This document shows, piece after piece, positions 5,297 to 12,612 of a stretch of DNA of 22,956 nucleotides. Source of the stretch: CAJLIR01 sp964408085 (GTDB lineage: Bacteria; Bacillota_I; Bacilli_A; RF39; UBA660); contig CAYOYB010000016.1 of assembly GCA_964408085.1 (NCBI GenBank), forward strand, positions 1 to 22,956. Reading direction: 5' to 3'. The position numbers were made by a program, and so were the translations under genes. The stretch's first letter is position 1. Every line of letters begins with the position of its first letter. The notes under the pieces are model-generated. The model did not search any database and was not told the DNA's origin. It saw only the letters and a list, made by a program, of their open reading frames with translations.

Positions 5297-6739
5297 ATGC
5301 AAAATAATTTAATTATAACTAATAATGATAAAATAAAAGTTACAACATGGCAACAAGATTTACTTATAGCTAGTAGTCAATTATTAAACCCTATAAAAGA
5401 CGTGGTACTGGGAATAAGTACATTTTCAATACCATATCTTAACCCAAAATTATCTAATATAAAACCTATTGCAGATTGTAACTATGGTGTTGATATTATT
5501 AAAAATATATTTGAACTAAACAATATACCTATCGTAAAAGATATTTCGCCAAGTCTTATATTAAGCTCTATACCTTTTTGTTTATTTGCAATAGTCGTAT
5601 TAAAACCTTATGAACTTAAAAGGAAAGCAAAAGACTGCAAAGATTTAGGTATAACAGATAATGGAAAAAGAAATGGAAATACTATAATTCCTATAAGAAA
5701 AACAGTATCCTTTAAAAACCCTAGTTTAGTGAAAATAATTTGTTATAGTAATGGAGTTTTGGCAAAAGATTTTCAAGACGGAGATAAATTGCAAAGGTTG
5801 TCTCGCAAATGGAAGAGATTTGTTATAAATGCAGAAGATTATAAAGACGACAAATTAATAATCTATTGTAAACGACATAAAAGTAATAAAATGTTATTTT
5901 GGAAAAATGAGTATTTATCTAAAAATGATTTTGAATTAGTATTAGGAGAAGATAGTATTGGTAATCAAGAAGTAATTAACCTTAATAGTACTCCTCATAT
6001 AATTATTGCTTCTACTAGTGGTGGTGGAAAAACAACATTATTCAAATGTGTTTTAATGCAAAGTTATTTGAAACAAGCTACGGTCATTATAATAGATATG
6101 AAAGGTCTATTGGACTTTAGTAAAGGGTGGCAAAACTTAAAAAATTGTAAATTAATAGCTGATATTAATACTTTATATGATGTATTAGAAAATAATATTA
6201 TGGTTGAAGCTGAACGAAGAAAAAAATTACTAAATGATTATTGTTGTAAAGATATAGAAGAATTTAATTCTAAAATAGATAATAATGAAATTCAAGAAGA
6301 AAAACTACAAAGAATTGTTATAGGTTTAGACGAAGCTAGTCAAGTTTTTTCTAAAGCAAGAAATAAAAAGATAGAGGAACAATTAAGTATTATTAGAGAA
6401 GATTTTGAAAAGATTACGGAATTATTTAGAGCTATTGGTATCCACTTAATAATTAGTACACAAGTACCAAGCTCTCAAGTATTAAGCGAAAAAATTAGGC
6501 ATAATTGCGATTTTAGAGTATGTGGTCGTGCTAATAAGATATTAAGTAATATTGTTATAGATAGTGAAGAAGCTTCTACTATACAAAAAAAATCAAGAGG
6601 TCAATTTATTACTAATGAGGGTAAAAGATTTCAAGGATATATATTTTATGAAAAAGATGTCTTTCAAGAATTAAAAAAAGAAGAAAGTAAAAACTATCGG
6701 CTACATTTAAACGATACTAGGGATATTGATTTAAAATAA
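5297..6739 (+). CDS. FtsK/SpoIIIE-type coupling ATPase (TcpA, Tn916 Orf21-like)
   Basis: This 480-residue protein has hydrophobic segments near residues 33-48 and 88-103 that probably anchor it to the membrane. An FtsK/HerA-type motor follows: Walker A STSGGGKTT (239-247), Asp267 in IIIDMKG, Walker B IVIGLDEAS (Asp345/Glu346) and a sensor-like IISTQVPSS (385-393). The FRVCGRAN segment (406-412) is typical of the family. Length is close to that of Tn916 Orf21. In conjugative elements such proteins bring the relaxase-DNA complex to the secretion channel. Here it sits directly upstream of the candidate origin and the HUH endonuclease, as in Tn916, but no channel genes follow. The start is chosen after TAGGAG. 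It supports transfer through a channel supplied by another element. Confidence 0.85.
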   Translation: MQNNLIITNNDKIKVTTWQQDLLIASSQLLNPIKDVVLGISTFSIPYLNPKLSNIKPIADCNYGVDIIKNIFELNNIPIVKDISPSLILSSIPFCLFAIVVLKPYELKRKAKDCKDLGITDNGKRNGNTIIPIRKTVSFKNPSLVKIICYSNGVLAKDFQDGDKLQRLSRKWKRFVINAEDYKDDKLIIYCKRHKSNKMLFWKNEYLSKNDFELVLGEDSIGNQEVINLNSTPHIIIASTSGGGKTTLFKCVLMQSYLKQATVIIIDMKGLLDFSKGWQNLKNCKLIADINTLYDVLENNIMVEAERRKKLLNDYCCKDIEEFNSKIDNNEIQEEKLQRIVIGLDEASQVFSKARNKKIEEQLSIIREDFEKITELFRAIGIHLIISTQVPSSQVLSEKIRHNCDFRVCGRANKILSNIVIDSEEASTIQKKSRGQFITNEGKRFQGYIFYEKDVFQELKKEESKNYRLHLNDTRDIDLK

Positions 6740-6768
6740 AATATTTAAGTGTTATATATGTTAGGTTA

Positions 6769-6814
6769 TCGTGGCCGTACGGCGACACGAAGTGGAAGCC
6801 AGTACGATCCACGA
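6769..6814. other. candidate oriT / double-strand origin, large imperfect hairpin
   Basis: TCGTGG (6769-6774) and CGTAC (6776-6780) pair with GTACG (6802-6806) and CCACGA (6809-6814). Inside, GGC/GCC and CAC/GTG extend the stem to a small GAA loop. It is the most GC-rich non-coding stretch of the element. It lies between the coupling ATPase and the HUH endonuclease, where Tn916 has its oriT. Nicking has not been shown and the cut site cannot be assigned. Confidence 0.5.
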
Positions 6815-6830
6815 GCCACCGTAGGTGGCT
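6814..6830. other. perfect hairpin next to the candidate origin
   Basis: AGCCACC (6814-6820) pairs perfectly with GGTGGCT (6824-6830) around the 3-nt loop GTA. It directly abuts the larger hairpin. There is no T-run after it, so it is not a terminator. Tight hairpins of this kind are common at rolling-circle nick sites. Confidence 0.5.
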
Positions 6831-6879
6831 ATTTACTTGACTGTATGAAATACAAAAGAAAGTTATATTAATTATTTTT

Positions 6880-7791
6880 ATGAAGATAGAAGTATTAAAA
6901 AATAACCCTATACGTATAAATGAAGAAAGCCAAGTTATTTACAAAGAAGCTAATCAAAAAGTAGAAATTAAATACACAGTTAAAAATACTGGTGGATATA
7001 TCCGTAAAATTGATAAAGACCATTACTACAATATAAAAGACGGAGAAGTAAAAAAATTTAATCATAAAGCAAAAACTAGAAAAGATACTATTAACTCATT
7101 AAAAAGAACAATGTCAAAGATTAAAGAACTTGTAGATATTAATTGCACCGAGCCTAAAAAAGTACAATTCATTACTTTTACGTTCCGTGAAGTAGTCCGA
7201 GATACAAAAGTTGTATATGATAATTTTAAAAAATTTAATTATAGATACAAAAGATACTTAAAAAAGCATAAGCTATCGAGCGAATATTCTTATATTGTGG
7301 TTTTAGAAGCACAGGGACCAAAACACGGCTACTGTTGGCATTTACATTGCTTGTATATCTTTAAAAATTGCAAAAAAGCTCCCTATGTTCAAAATGATAC
7401 TTTACAAAATGAAATATGGAAGCTAGGATATACAAAAATTAGTTCTTTAAAAGGTATAAAAAGCATAAGCAACTATTTGGTCTCATACTTGACTGATGTT
7501 TGTCTTGACGAAGAAGATATGAAAAAATTAACTGGTAAAAAGGGAGCTAAAGCTATTATTAAAGGTCAAAGATTAAAATACTACCCTAAAGGAGTTCGTA
7601 TCTATCGTACAAGCCGTGATATAGTCCGTCCTACTATAATAAAAATGACGGAAGCAGAAGCACAAAGAAAACTAGGAGATAATTCTATTTTAACATATGA
7701 AAAAACTTTACGTATATCTAATTATGAAAACACAACTTTAAATATTGTCAATTATAGGCACTATGATAAACAAGATAAAAATAAAAAATAA
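6880..7791 (+). CDS. HUH rolling-circle replication/relaxase endonuclease
   Basis: In this 303-residue protein the HUH motifs are in order. Motif 1 is FITFTF (97-102). The metal-binding HxH is in WHLHCLYIF (His154, His156). A tyrosine pair spaced YxxxY follows in NYLVSYL (Tyr199 and Tyr203). Such enzymes nick one strand at an origin hairpin and stay joined to the 5' end through a tyrosine, driving rolling-circle replication or conjugative transfer. Paired tyrosines resemble phage gpA/G2P-type initiators more than the single-tyrosine MobT (Orf20) of Tn916, although the gene occupies the Orf20 position. The C-terminus is basic. The ribosome binding site is not obvious (AAAGAAAG, distant), so an internal start cannot be fully excluded. 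The hairpins at 6769-6830 immediately upstream are its likely target. Confidence 0.8.
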   Translation: MKIEVLKNNPIRINEESQVIYKEANQKVEIKYTVKNTGGYIRKIDKDHYYNIKDGEVKKFNHKAKTRKDTINSLKRTMSKIKELVDINCTEPKKVQFITFTFREVVRDTKVVYDNFKKFNYRYKRYLKKHKLSSEYSYIVVLEAQGPKHGYCWHLHCLYIFKNCKKAPYVQNDTLQNEIWKLGYTKISSLKGIKSISNYLVSYLTDVCLDEEDMKKLTGKKGAKAIIKGQRLKYYPKGVRIYRTSRDIVRPTIIKMTEAEAQRKLGDNSILTYEKTLRISNYENTTLNIVNYRHYDKQDKNKK

Positions 7792-7824
7792 AGTATTTAT
7801 TCATTAGGGAAAGGGACGGTGTCG

Positions 7825-7840
7825 CCTTAAATTTAAGGAG
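7825..7840 (+). promoter_or_regulatory. palindrome covering the xis ribosome binding site
   Basis: CCTTAAATTTAAGG (7825-7838) is a perfect 14-bp palindrome whose right arm is part of AAGGAG (7835-7840), the Shine-Dalgarno of xis. As RNA it could fold into a 5-bp stem hiding that site. As DNA it could be an operator. Confidence 0.45.
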
Positions 7841-7850
7841 ATGATGTCTT

Positions 7851-8117
7851 TTGAATAAAGAAGAAAACAAAGATATACAAACAAGTAATCAAGAGTTAAG
7901 TAAAAATTACAATATAAGCAGTATTGATGTACCTATTTGGGAAAAATACACCCTTACTATTGAAGAAGCTTCTAAATACTTCCGTATAGGCGAAAATAAG
8001 CTCCGTAAACTTGCAGAAGAAAATATCACGTCAAATTGGGTTTTAATAAACGGTAATCGTATCCAAATTAAGCGAAAAGCCTTTGAAAGCCTAATTGATA
8101 AGCAAAACACAATTTAA
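7851..8117 (+). CDS. xis: excisionase, Tn916 Xis family, with N-terminal extension
   Basis: The 88-residue protein's core (from IDVPIWEKYTLTIEEASKYF, about residue 25 onward) closely resembles Tn916 Xis, including the winged-helix motif EEASKYFRIGENKLRKLAEE and the basic tail NGNRIQIKRKAFE. Xis bends DNA at the element ends and favours excision by Int over integration. Tn916 Xis is about 67 residues, so this version carries roughly 24 extra N-terminal residues rich in Asn, Lys and Glu. No internal ATG is available near the conserved start, and the TTG at 7851 lies 10 nt after AAGGAG. An ATG ATG mini-ORF of five codons (7841-7858) begins right at that site and overlaps the TTG, which could dampen translation. 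int follows 78 bp downstream. Confidence 0.9.
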   Translation: MNKEENKDIQTSNQELSKNYNISSIDVPIWEKYTLTIEEASKYFRIGENKLRKLAEENITSNWVLINGNRIQIKRKAFESLIDKQNTI

Positions 8118-8138
8118 GTGAAAATGAGCCTAAAAATG

Positions 8139-8147
8139 TGTTATAAT
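8139..8147 (+). promoter_or_regulatory. extended -10 promoter for int
   Basis: TGTTATAAT combines a TGn extension with a perfect TATAAT (8142-8147). No good -35 is visible, as is usual for extended -10 promoters. Transcription would start near 8154, inside the palindrome ATATGCATAT (8150-8159), and allow int expression independent of xis. Confidence 0.5.
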
Positions 8148-8163
8148 GAATATGCATATCAAG

Positions 8164-8186
8164 GCTCTTTCTTAATTGAAAGGAGC
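8164..8186 (+). promoter_or_regulatory. hairpin sequestering the int ribosome binding site
   Basis: GCTCTTTC (8164-8171) pairs with GAAA (8178-8181) and GAGC (8183-8186) with one bulged G around loop TTAATT. The 3' arm contains AAGGAG, the Shine-Dalgarno for ATG 8196, so folding would reduce integrase translation. Confidence 0.45.
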
Positions 8187-8195
8187 TTATAAAAT

Positions 8196-9491
8196 ATGAC
8201 AAAAAGACGTGATAAAAAAAATCGTATTTTAAATAACGGAGAGAGCCAAAGAAAAGACGGAAGATATGCTTTTAAATATATTGATACTTTTGGAAAACAA
8301 CAATTTATATATTCTTGGAAATTAGTACCAACGGATAAAACACCAACGGGAAAACGTGAAGATTTATCTTTACGAGAAAAAGAAAAAGTTTTACAAAGAG
8401 ATATTGACGACGGAATAGACACAATAGGTAAAAAAATGACAGTTTGTCAACTATATTCAAAACATACACGACAACGTGGAAATGTTAAGGATAATACCGA
8501 AATCGGACGTAATAGACTTATGAAGCTACTAGAAGAAGATAAGCTCGGTCATTGTGCTATTGAAAAGGTAAATATATCCGACGCAATAGATTTTGTTATT
8601 CGCATGAAAGAAAAAGGAATAGCTTACAAAACCATAAGTAATGATAAAAGGTCTTTAAAAGCTACTTTTTATACAGCTATAAGAAATAATTGTATAAGAA
8701 CTAACCCTTTTGACTTTCAAATTAGCGAGGTACTAAAAGACGATACAAAGCCAAAAGTACCACTCACACAAGAACAAGAGGATAGTTTGTTATTATTTAT
8801 TCAAAGTGATAATGTTTATTATAAATATTATGATGACGTTATTCTACTTTTAGAAACTGGACTACGTATTTCTGAATTTTGTGGACTAACTGAAAAAGAC
8901 ATTGATTTTGAAAACCGACTAATCAATGTAGACCACCAACTATTAAGAAACAAGAAGCGAGGCTACTATATTGAAGAGCCTAAAACTGAAAAAGGAAAAC
9001 GAAAAATACCTATGAGCGAAAAGGCTTATATAGTATTTAAACGTGTAATAGAAAGAAGCAAGAAATATGATAAGTCAATAACTATTGACGGATATAGTGG
9101 CTTTATATTTATAAAAAGTAATGGTTATCCTAAAGTATGTTGTGATTATGACAGTGTATTTCGTGGTATAAAGAAGAAGTATAATAAGAAAAGCAATAGC
9201 ATAACTCTACCAAATGTTATGACACCTCATACACTACGTCATACATTTTGTACTAACTGGGCTAATATGGGTATGAACCCTCATACACTACAATATATAA
9301 TGGGTCATGCAAATATCCTTATTACACTAAGCTATTATACACACCCTACCTATATGTCGGCTCAAGCTGAAATGGAGAAAATAAGAAAACAACAACAACA
9401 AATTTACTACTCTTGTACTACTTTTGAAAGCGAAAATATAAAAAGTAATAACAATTTATGTGAATATCTTCCACAATTAAAAATGTCTTAA
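8196..9491 (+). CDS. int: tyrosine integrase, Tn916 family
   Basis: This 431-residue protein has an N-terminal arm-binding domain (GESQRKDGRYAFKYID...FIYSWKLVPTD, about 15-48) that is strikingly like Tn916 Int. A core-binding domain follows (about 80-180), then the catalytic domain with Arg224 (TGLRISEF), His345-x-x-Arg348 (HTLRHTF), His371 (MGHANI) and the nucleophile Tyr380 or Tyr381 (SYYTHP). It catalyses integration and excision through a circular intermediate. Tn916 Int is about 405 residues; here the C-terminus is some 25 residues longer, with Cys, Ser and Asn residues. The DNA coding for that tail contains one arm-type 11-mer. It is the last gene before the right end and is preceded by xis in the same order as Tn916. 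All catalytic residues are intact, so the element may still be mobile. Confidence 0.95.
   Translation: MTKRRDKKNRILNNGESQRKDGRYAFKYIDTFGKQQFIYSWKLVPTDKTPTGKREDLSLREKEKVLQRDIDDGIDTIGKKMTVCQLYSKHTRQRGNVKDNTEIGRNRLMKLLEEDKLGHCAIEKVNISDAIDFVIRMKEKGIAYKTISNDKRSLKATFYTAIRNNCIRTNPFDFQISEVLKDDTKPKVPLTQEQEDSLLLFIQSDNVYYKYYDDVILLLETGLRISEFCGLTEKDIDFENRLINVDHQLLRNKKRGYYIEEPKTEKGKRKIPMSEKAYIVFKRVIERSKKYDKSITIDGYSGFIFIKSNGYPKVCCDYDSVFRGIKKKYNKKSNSITLPNVMTPHTLRHTFCTNWANMGMNPHTLQYIMGHANILITLSYYTHPTYMSAQAEMEKIRKQQQQIYYSCTTFESENIKSNNNLCEYLPQLKMS
9401..9425. repeat. probable integrase arm sites (right end)
   Basis: AATTTACTACT (9401-9411) is identical to the two copies at 198-219 and is followed after 4 bp by a partial copy, TACTACTTTT (9416-9425). 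It lies within the 3' end of int. The same orientation and spacing class at both ends suggests integrase arm-binding sites. Confidence 0.45.
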
Positions 9492-9521
9492 AACCCCATA
9501 AATAAAGGTTATAAAGACATT
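9482..9521. repeat. imperfect inverted repeat after int
   Basis: AATGTCTT (9482-9489) pairs with AAGACATT (9514-9521), and AACC (9492-9495) with GGTT (9507-9510). It overlaps the int stop codon and has no following T-run, so it is a poor terminator. It may belong to the right-end recombination site or protect the int mRNA. Confidence 0.35.
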
Positions 9522-9559
9522 TAAGAATATTTAAAAAAATAATTAAAAATTATATATTA

Positions 9560-9574
9560 TTTTAATACAAAAAA
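9560..9574. repeat. candidate right attachment core of the mobile element
   Basis: TTTTAATACAAAAAA matches the proposed left core at 126-140 with one mismatch and lies 69 bp past the int stop, at the usual place for the end of a Tn916-type element. The terminator of the neighbouring chromosomal gene begins at the end of this sequence. Confidence 0.3.
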
Positions 9575-9605
9575 ATTCTAAAAATTTAGAATTTTTTATA
9601 ATTTA
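9574..9605. terminator. intrinsic terminator of the ABC exporter gene
   Basis: AATTCTAAA (9574-9582) pairs perfectly with TTTAGAATT (9585-9593), with a T-run on the plus strand to 9597 and an A-run on the other side that gives a T-run on the minus strand. It can act in both directions, ending the minus-strand ABC gene and possibly the int transcript. Confidence 0.6.
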
Positions 9606-9627
9606 TAAAAATAAATATACTAATCTT

Positions 9628-11376
9628 TTAATAATTTTCTACACGTTCATAATTAAATAGATTTTGATATTTAGGACATCTTTCTAATAGTTCTTGATGT
9701 GAACCAATATCAATTATCTCACCCTTATCAATAACAACAATTCTATCACAATGTACAACAGTAGATAACCTATGAGCAATAATCAAAACAGTTTTATTTT
9801 CTCCAAGCCCATAAATGGAAGTTTGAATTTTATCTTGTGTAATATTATCTAAAGCACTTGTCGCTTCATCAAATAATAAAACATTACTACCTTTAATTAA
9901 ACTTCTAGCAATTGCCACTCTTTGTTTTTCTCCACCAGATAAAATAACGCCTCCTTCACCAACTTCGGTATCAAATCCCTTTTCAAACTCCATAATTCGC
10001 TCATAAATATTAGCTTTCTTACAAGCATCTACAATTTCTTCCATTGTAGCATTAGGATTAGCAATTTTTAAATTATCCATAATAGAAAAATTAAATATAT
10101 ATGGATTTTGTGGAATTAAAGCTAAATGACTCCTTAAAGAATTACAATTAATTTCTTTGATACTTATATCATCTATATAAATATTGCCTTGTTCTAAAGA
10201 ATAAAGCTTAGTTATTAAATTAAAAATTGTGCTCTTTCCACTTCCACTAGCTCCTACGAAACCTATTTTTTCACCTGGTGTAATAAGAAAATTAATATTT
10301 TTTAATACTGCATTATCAGAATAAGCAAAACTCACATCGCGAAATTCGATTTTACCTTTTAAATTATCCAAATGCATACCATTTGTTTCTTCTTTTTTAA
10401 AATAATCACCTAATACTTCAAATACTCTAGTAGCGCTTAAATTATAGCGCTTAATCAAATCTACAAAACGATTATAAAAATCAAGTAAATTTTCGATTCT
10501 ACCACGATACATATGTAAAACTAAAAGATTAGCAATAGAAATATAATTATTAGATACTAAAATAATACCTAATATAATAAATGTTACATCAAAAAAATCA
10601 CGAATATTTCCACAAATAAATCTAAATTTCCAGCTAGTTCTTTCCATAGAGATTTTCTCTTTATTAACAATATCAATTTCTTTTTTTATTTGTTTTAAAA
10701 TACCATTCTTACCATTTAACAATTTTACATCTCTAATTCCTCGAATAAATTCAGCAGCAAGCCCAGTACTTTTTTCTCTAATTTTTCGATATCTTTTACC
10801 TTGTTCATAATACATATTTCGCCTTTTTCGTTCAATATAACCAAGTATAAGAGAGGTAATAACAAAATAAATAAACATATATGGACTAATTACCAAAACA
10901 GCAACTAATATACCAACATTAGAAATCAAATCAACAAAATAATTAACAAGATCAGAAAATATATTAATAATATCATTAGTATCATTCTTTATACGATCAA
11001 TAAAAGTACCACTACTATTTTTATCAATTTCGCTAGTTGTAATTTTTAAAGTTTCTGAAAACATTTCTAATTGAGCTTCTGTCACTGCTTGAATCATATA
11101 TATTTGCGTAATTTTTTGTAAAAAAACTGAAACAATGTTACGACAAACTTCTACTATAAATATAAATAAAGCTACACCTAGTAATTCTTCAAACAAACCA
11201 TTAGTTAATTTTAAAAGTAAAGTAGCTGATAATACTGGAATAACGACACTAATAGCTGATAATATAATCGATAATATAGACATTATAATTAAACTCTTTT
11301 TCTTGTTCTTAATAAATCTCCAAGACATTTTTAAATTATTTCTTGTTTCCTTAAATTCATCTTTTAATTTAGACAT
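9628..11376 (-). CDS. ABC exporter half-transporter (permease-ATPase fusion)
   Basis: This 582-residue protein has an N-terminal exporter-type membrane domain of six predicted helices (about 25-290). An ATPase domain follows with Walker A GASGSGKST (375-383), Q-loop in LIPQNP (420-425), signature LSGGEKQR (479-486), Walker B VLLFDE (499-504) and the switch His in IIAHRLSTV (532-540). It should work as a homodimer, or pair with another half, to export a lipid, peptide or drug. The substrate cannot be read from sequence. ATG 11376 is chosen because it follows GGTGGT at a normal distance. An upstream GTG (11388) in frame would add four residues. It is a single-gene unit with its own terminator, next to the right end of the mobile element. 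The second exporter at 20522-22309 is related in type but clearly divergent. Confidence 0.88.
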   Translation of the reverse strand: MSKLKDEFKETRNNLKMSWRFIKNKKKSLIIMSILSIILSAISVVIPVLSATLLLKLTNGLFEELLGVALFIFIVEVCRNIVSVFLQKITQIYMIQAVTEAQLEMFSETLKITTSEIDKNSSGTFIDRIKNDTNDIINIFSDLVNYFVDLISNVGILVAVLVISPYMFIYFVITSLILGYIERKRRNMYYEQGKRYRKIREKSTGLAAEFIRGIRDVKLLNGKNGILKQIKKEIDIVNKEKISMERTSWKFRFICGNIRDFFDVTFIILGIILVSNNYISIANLLVLHMYRGRIENLLDFYNRFVDLIKRYNLSATRVFEVLGDYFKKEETNGMHLDNLKGKIEFRDVSFAYSDNAVLKNINFLITPGEKIGFVGASGSGKSTIFNLITKLYSLEQGNIYIDDISIKEINCNSLRSHLALIPQNPYIFNFSIMDNLKIANPNATMEEIVDACKKANIYERIMEFEKGFDTEVGEGGVILSGGEKQRVAIARSLIKGSNVLLFDEATSALDNITQDKIQTSIYGLGENKTVLIIAHRLSTVVHCDRIVVIDKGEIIDIGSHQELLERCPKYQNLFNYERVENY

Positions 11377-11470
11377 CAATACCACCACACACTAATAGGA
11401 TAACAAAAATAATGAGTTTGTGCAAATGATAAATATTATATTGTAATCTTAAAATATTATTAATAATACA

Positions 11471-11496
11471 AAAAATCTAGAAAAATCTAGATTTTT
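11471..11496 (-). terminator. intrinsic terminator after the zinc-ribbon protein gene
   Basis: AAAAATCTAGA (11471-11481) pairs perfectly with TCTAGATTTTT (11486-11496) around an AAAA loop. On the minus strand the stem is followed by TTTTTTG. Confidence 0.7.
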
Positions 11497-11511
11497 GAAA
11501 TACCCAATTTA

Positions 11512-12501
11512 TTATTTATTTACAAGGGCAGTTATTATATAATTGCCATTTTCTTTAACAAATGTTAATTCAAATAAATTAAACTCTTCTAAATGTTGTC
11601 TCATATAATCAGTAATTTCATCATAACTAATATCTATAGTACTACCATCTTTTCGTAGATAACCACTGGATCCTTGTTTATTACGTGCTCCATAAACATT
11701 AATTATTAAATTATTTTCATTTTCTATAACAGATGAAATAACCAAATTGTATGAAGTAGGCATACATCCACTTCCAGCATTAGGATTAAGTATACCATTT
11801 GGAATATAAGCATCTAAATCACCAATATATTTCCAAGATTGGATTCTAAAATAATTTTTATTTGATATTTTTATATTATTACCAAATATTGATTTTACTT
11901 TTTCTAAAACAACATCATATTTTATACCATAACCACCATCTAATGCATTAGGATATTCAGTTTTAATTTTTGATAAATCAAAATAAGAAAGACTAGAAGA
12001 ATCAAGGGCATCTAATGCAATACTAATCATAGTTGTATCATTTAAATTATTAAAGCCATTAATAAAAAGATTTATAGAGCCTTCTTGATATTCACCACAT
12101 GAGGAATTAAGTCGTTCAAGTAAATAATAATAATTTGCATATTCATCACCAGTATGATCTTTTTGCATTTCTGAAGAAACTTTCGCATTAGAAACTACTT
12201 GTTGTCGCGTTGTAGTTGTTGTTGTAGTTGTCATATTATCTTTATTATCATTATTTTTTTCTTCTTCATTACTTATAACAAAATAGACTAATAAACCTAA
12301 AATACTTAAAATAACAATTATCAAAATAATCATTACTAATTTATTACTTTTATTTTTATTTGGTTGAACTGAATTTAATTGTATTGTTTGATTATCAATA
12401 TTTAAATCACTATTTTTTATATTATTTTCTATTTTGTTGCCACAGCTCTTACAAGCATTCTCATTTTCTCCTATTATATTTCCACATTTATCGCATTTCA
12501 T
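11512..12501 (-). CDS. zinc-ribbon membrane-anchored protein with extracellular domain
   Basis: The 329-residue protein begins with a zinc ribbon: CDKCG and CKSCG supply Cys3, Cys6, Cys17 and Cys20. A polar linker, one transmembrane helix (about 55-77) and a threonine run (91-98, eight Thr) follow. The threonine run probably spaces a C-terminal domain of about 220 residues away from the membrane. With the ribbon at the N-terminus, the expected topology is ribbon in the cytoplasm and the large domain outside. This layout is common in uncharacterised Firmicutes surface proteins. The C-terminal domain is not one I recognise. AAGGAGTG supports the start. It lies between the ABC exporter and the MMPL transporter on the same strand, but terminators on both sides suggest independent transcription. 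Confidence 0.7.
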   Translation of the reverse strand: MKCDKCGNIIGENENACKSCGNKIENNIKNSDLNIDNQTIQLNSVQPNKNKSNKLVMIILIIVILSILGLLVYFVISNEEEKNNDNKDNMTTTTTTTTRQQVVSNAKVSSEMQKDHTGDEYANYYYLLERLNSSCGEYQEGSINLFINGFNNLNDTTMISIALDALDSSSLSYFDLSKIKTEYPNALDGGYGIKYDVVLEKVKSIFGNNIKISNKNYFRIQSWKYIGDLDAYIPNGILNPNAGSGCMPTSYNLVISSVIENENNLIINVYGARNKQGSSGYLRKDGSTIDISYDEITDYMRQHLEEFNLFELTFVKENGNYIITALVNK

Positions 12502-12564
12502 CTACATATCACTCCTTCTCTATTATATAGAATAACAAATAATAAATGAAAATAAAATAAAAAA

Positions 12565-12602
12565 AAAGAAATTTTAATATTTAATAACGTTAAAATTTCT
12601 TT
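12565..12602 (-). terminator. intrinsic terminator of the MMPL transporter gene
   Basis: AAAGAAATTTTAA (12565-12577) pairs perfectly over 13 bp with TTAAAATTTCTTT (12590-12602). The minus-strand transcript then runs into a long T tract. Confidence 0.75.
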
Positions 12603-12612
12603 TAAAACATAG

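Noticed and set aside
5297..9491. A full conjugative ICE of the Tn916 type
   Set aside because: Genes for the secretion channel (VirB4 ATPase, VirB6-like membrane protein, cell-wall hydrolase) are absent between the endonuclease and xis. Only processing, coupling and recombination functions are seen.
9482..9521. Inverted repeat after int as a transcription terminator
   Set aside because: The stem is broken and no T-run follows. The later hairpin at 9574-9605 is a much better terminator, so this is listed only as a repeat.
11135..11395. Plus-strand 86-codon open frame inside the ABC exporter start
   Set aside because: It is antisense to a well-supported ABC transporter membrane domain and lacks protein-like composition.
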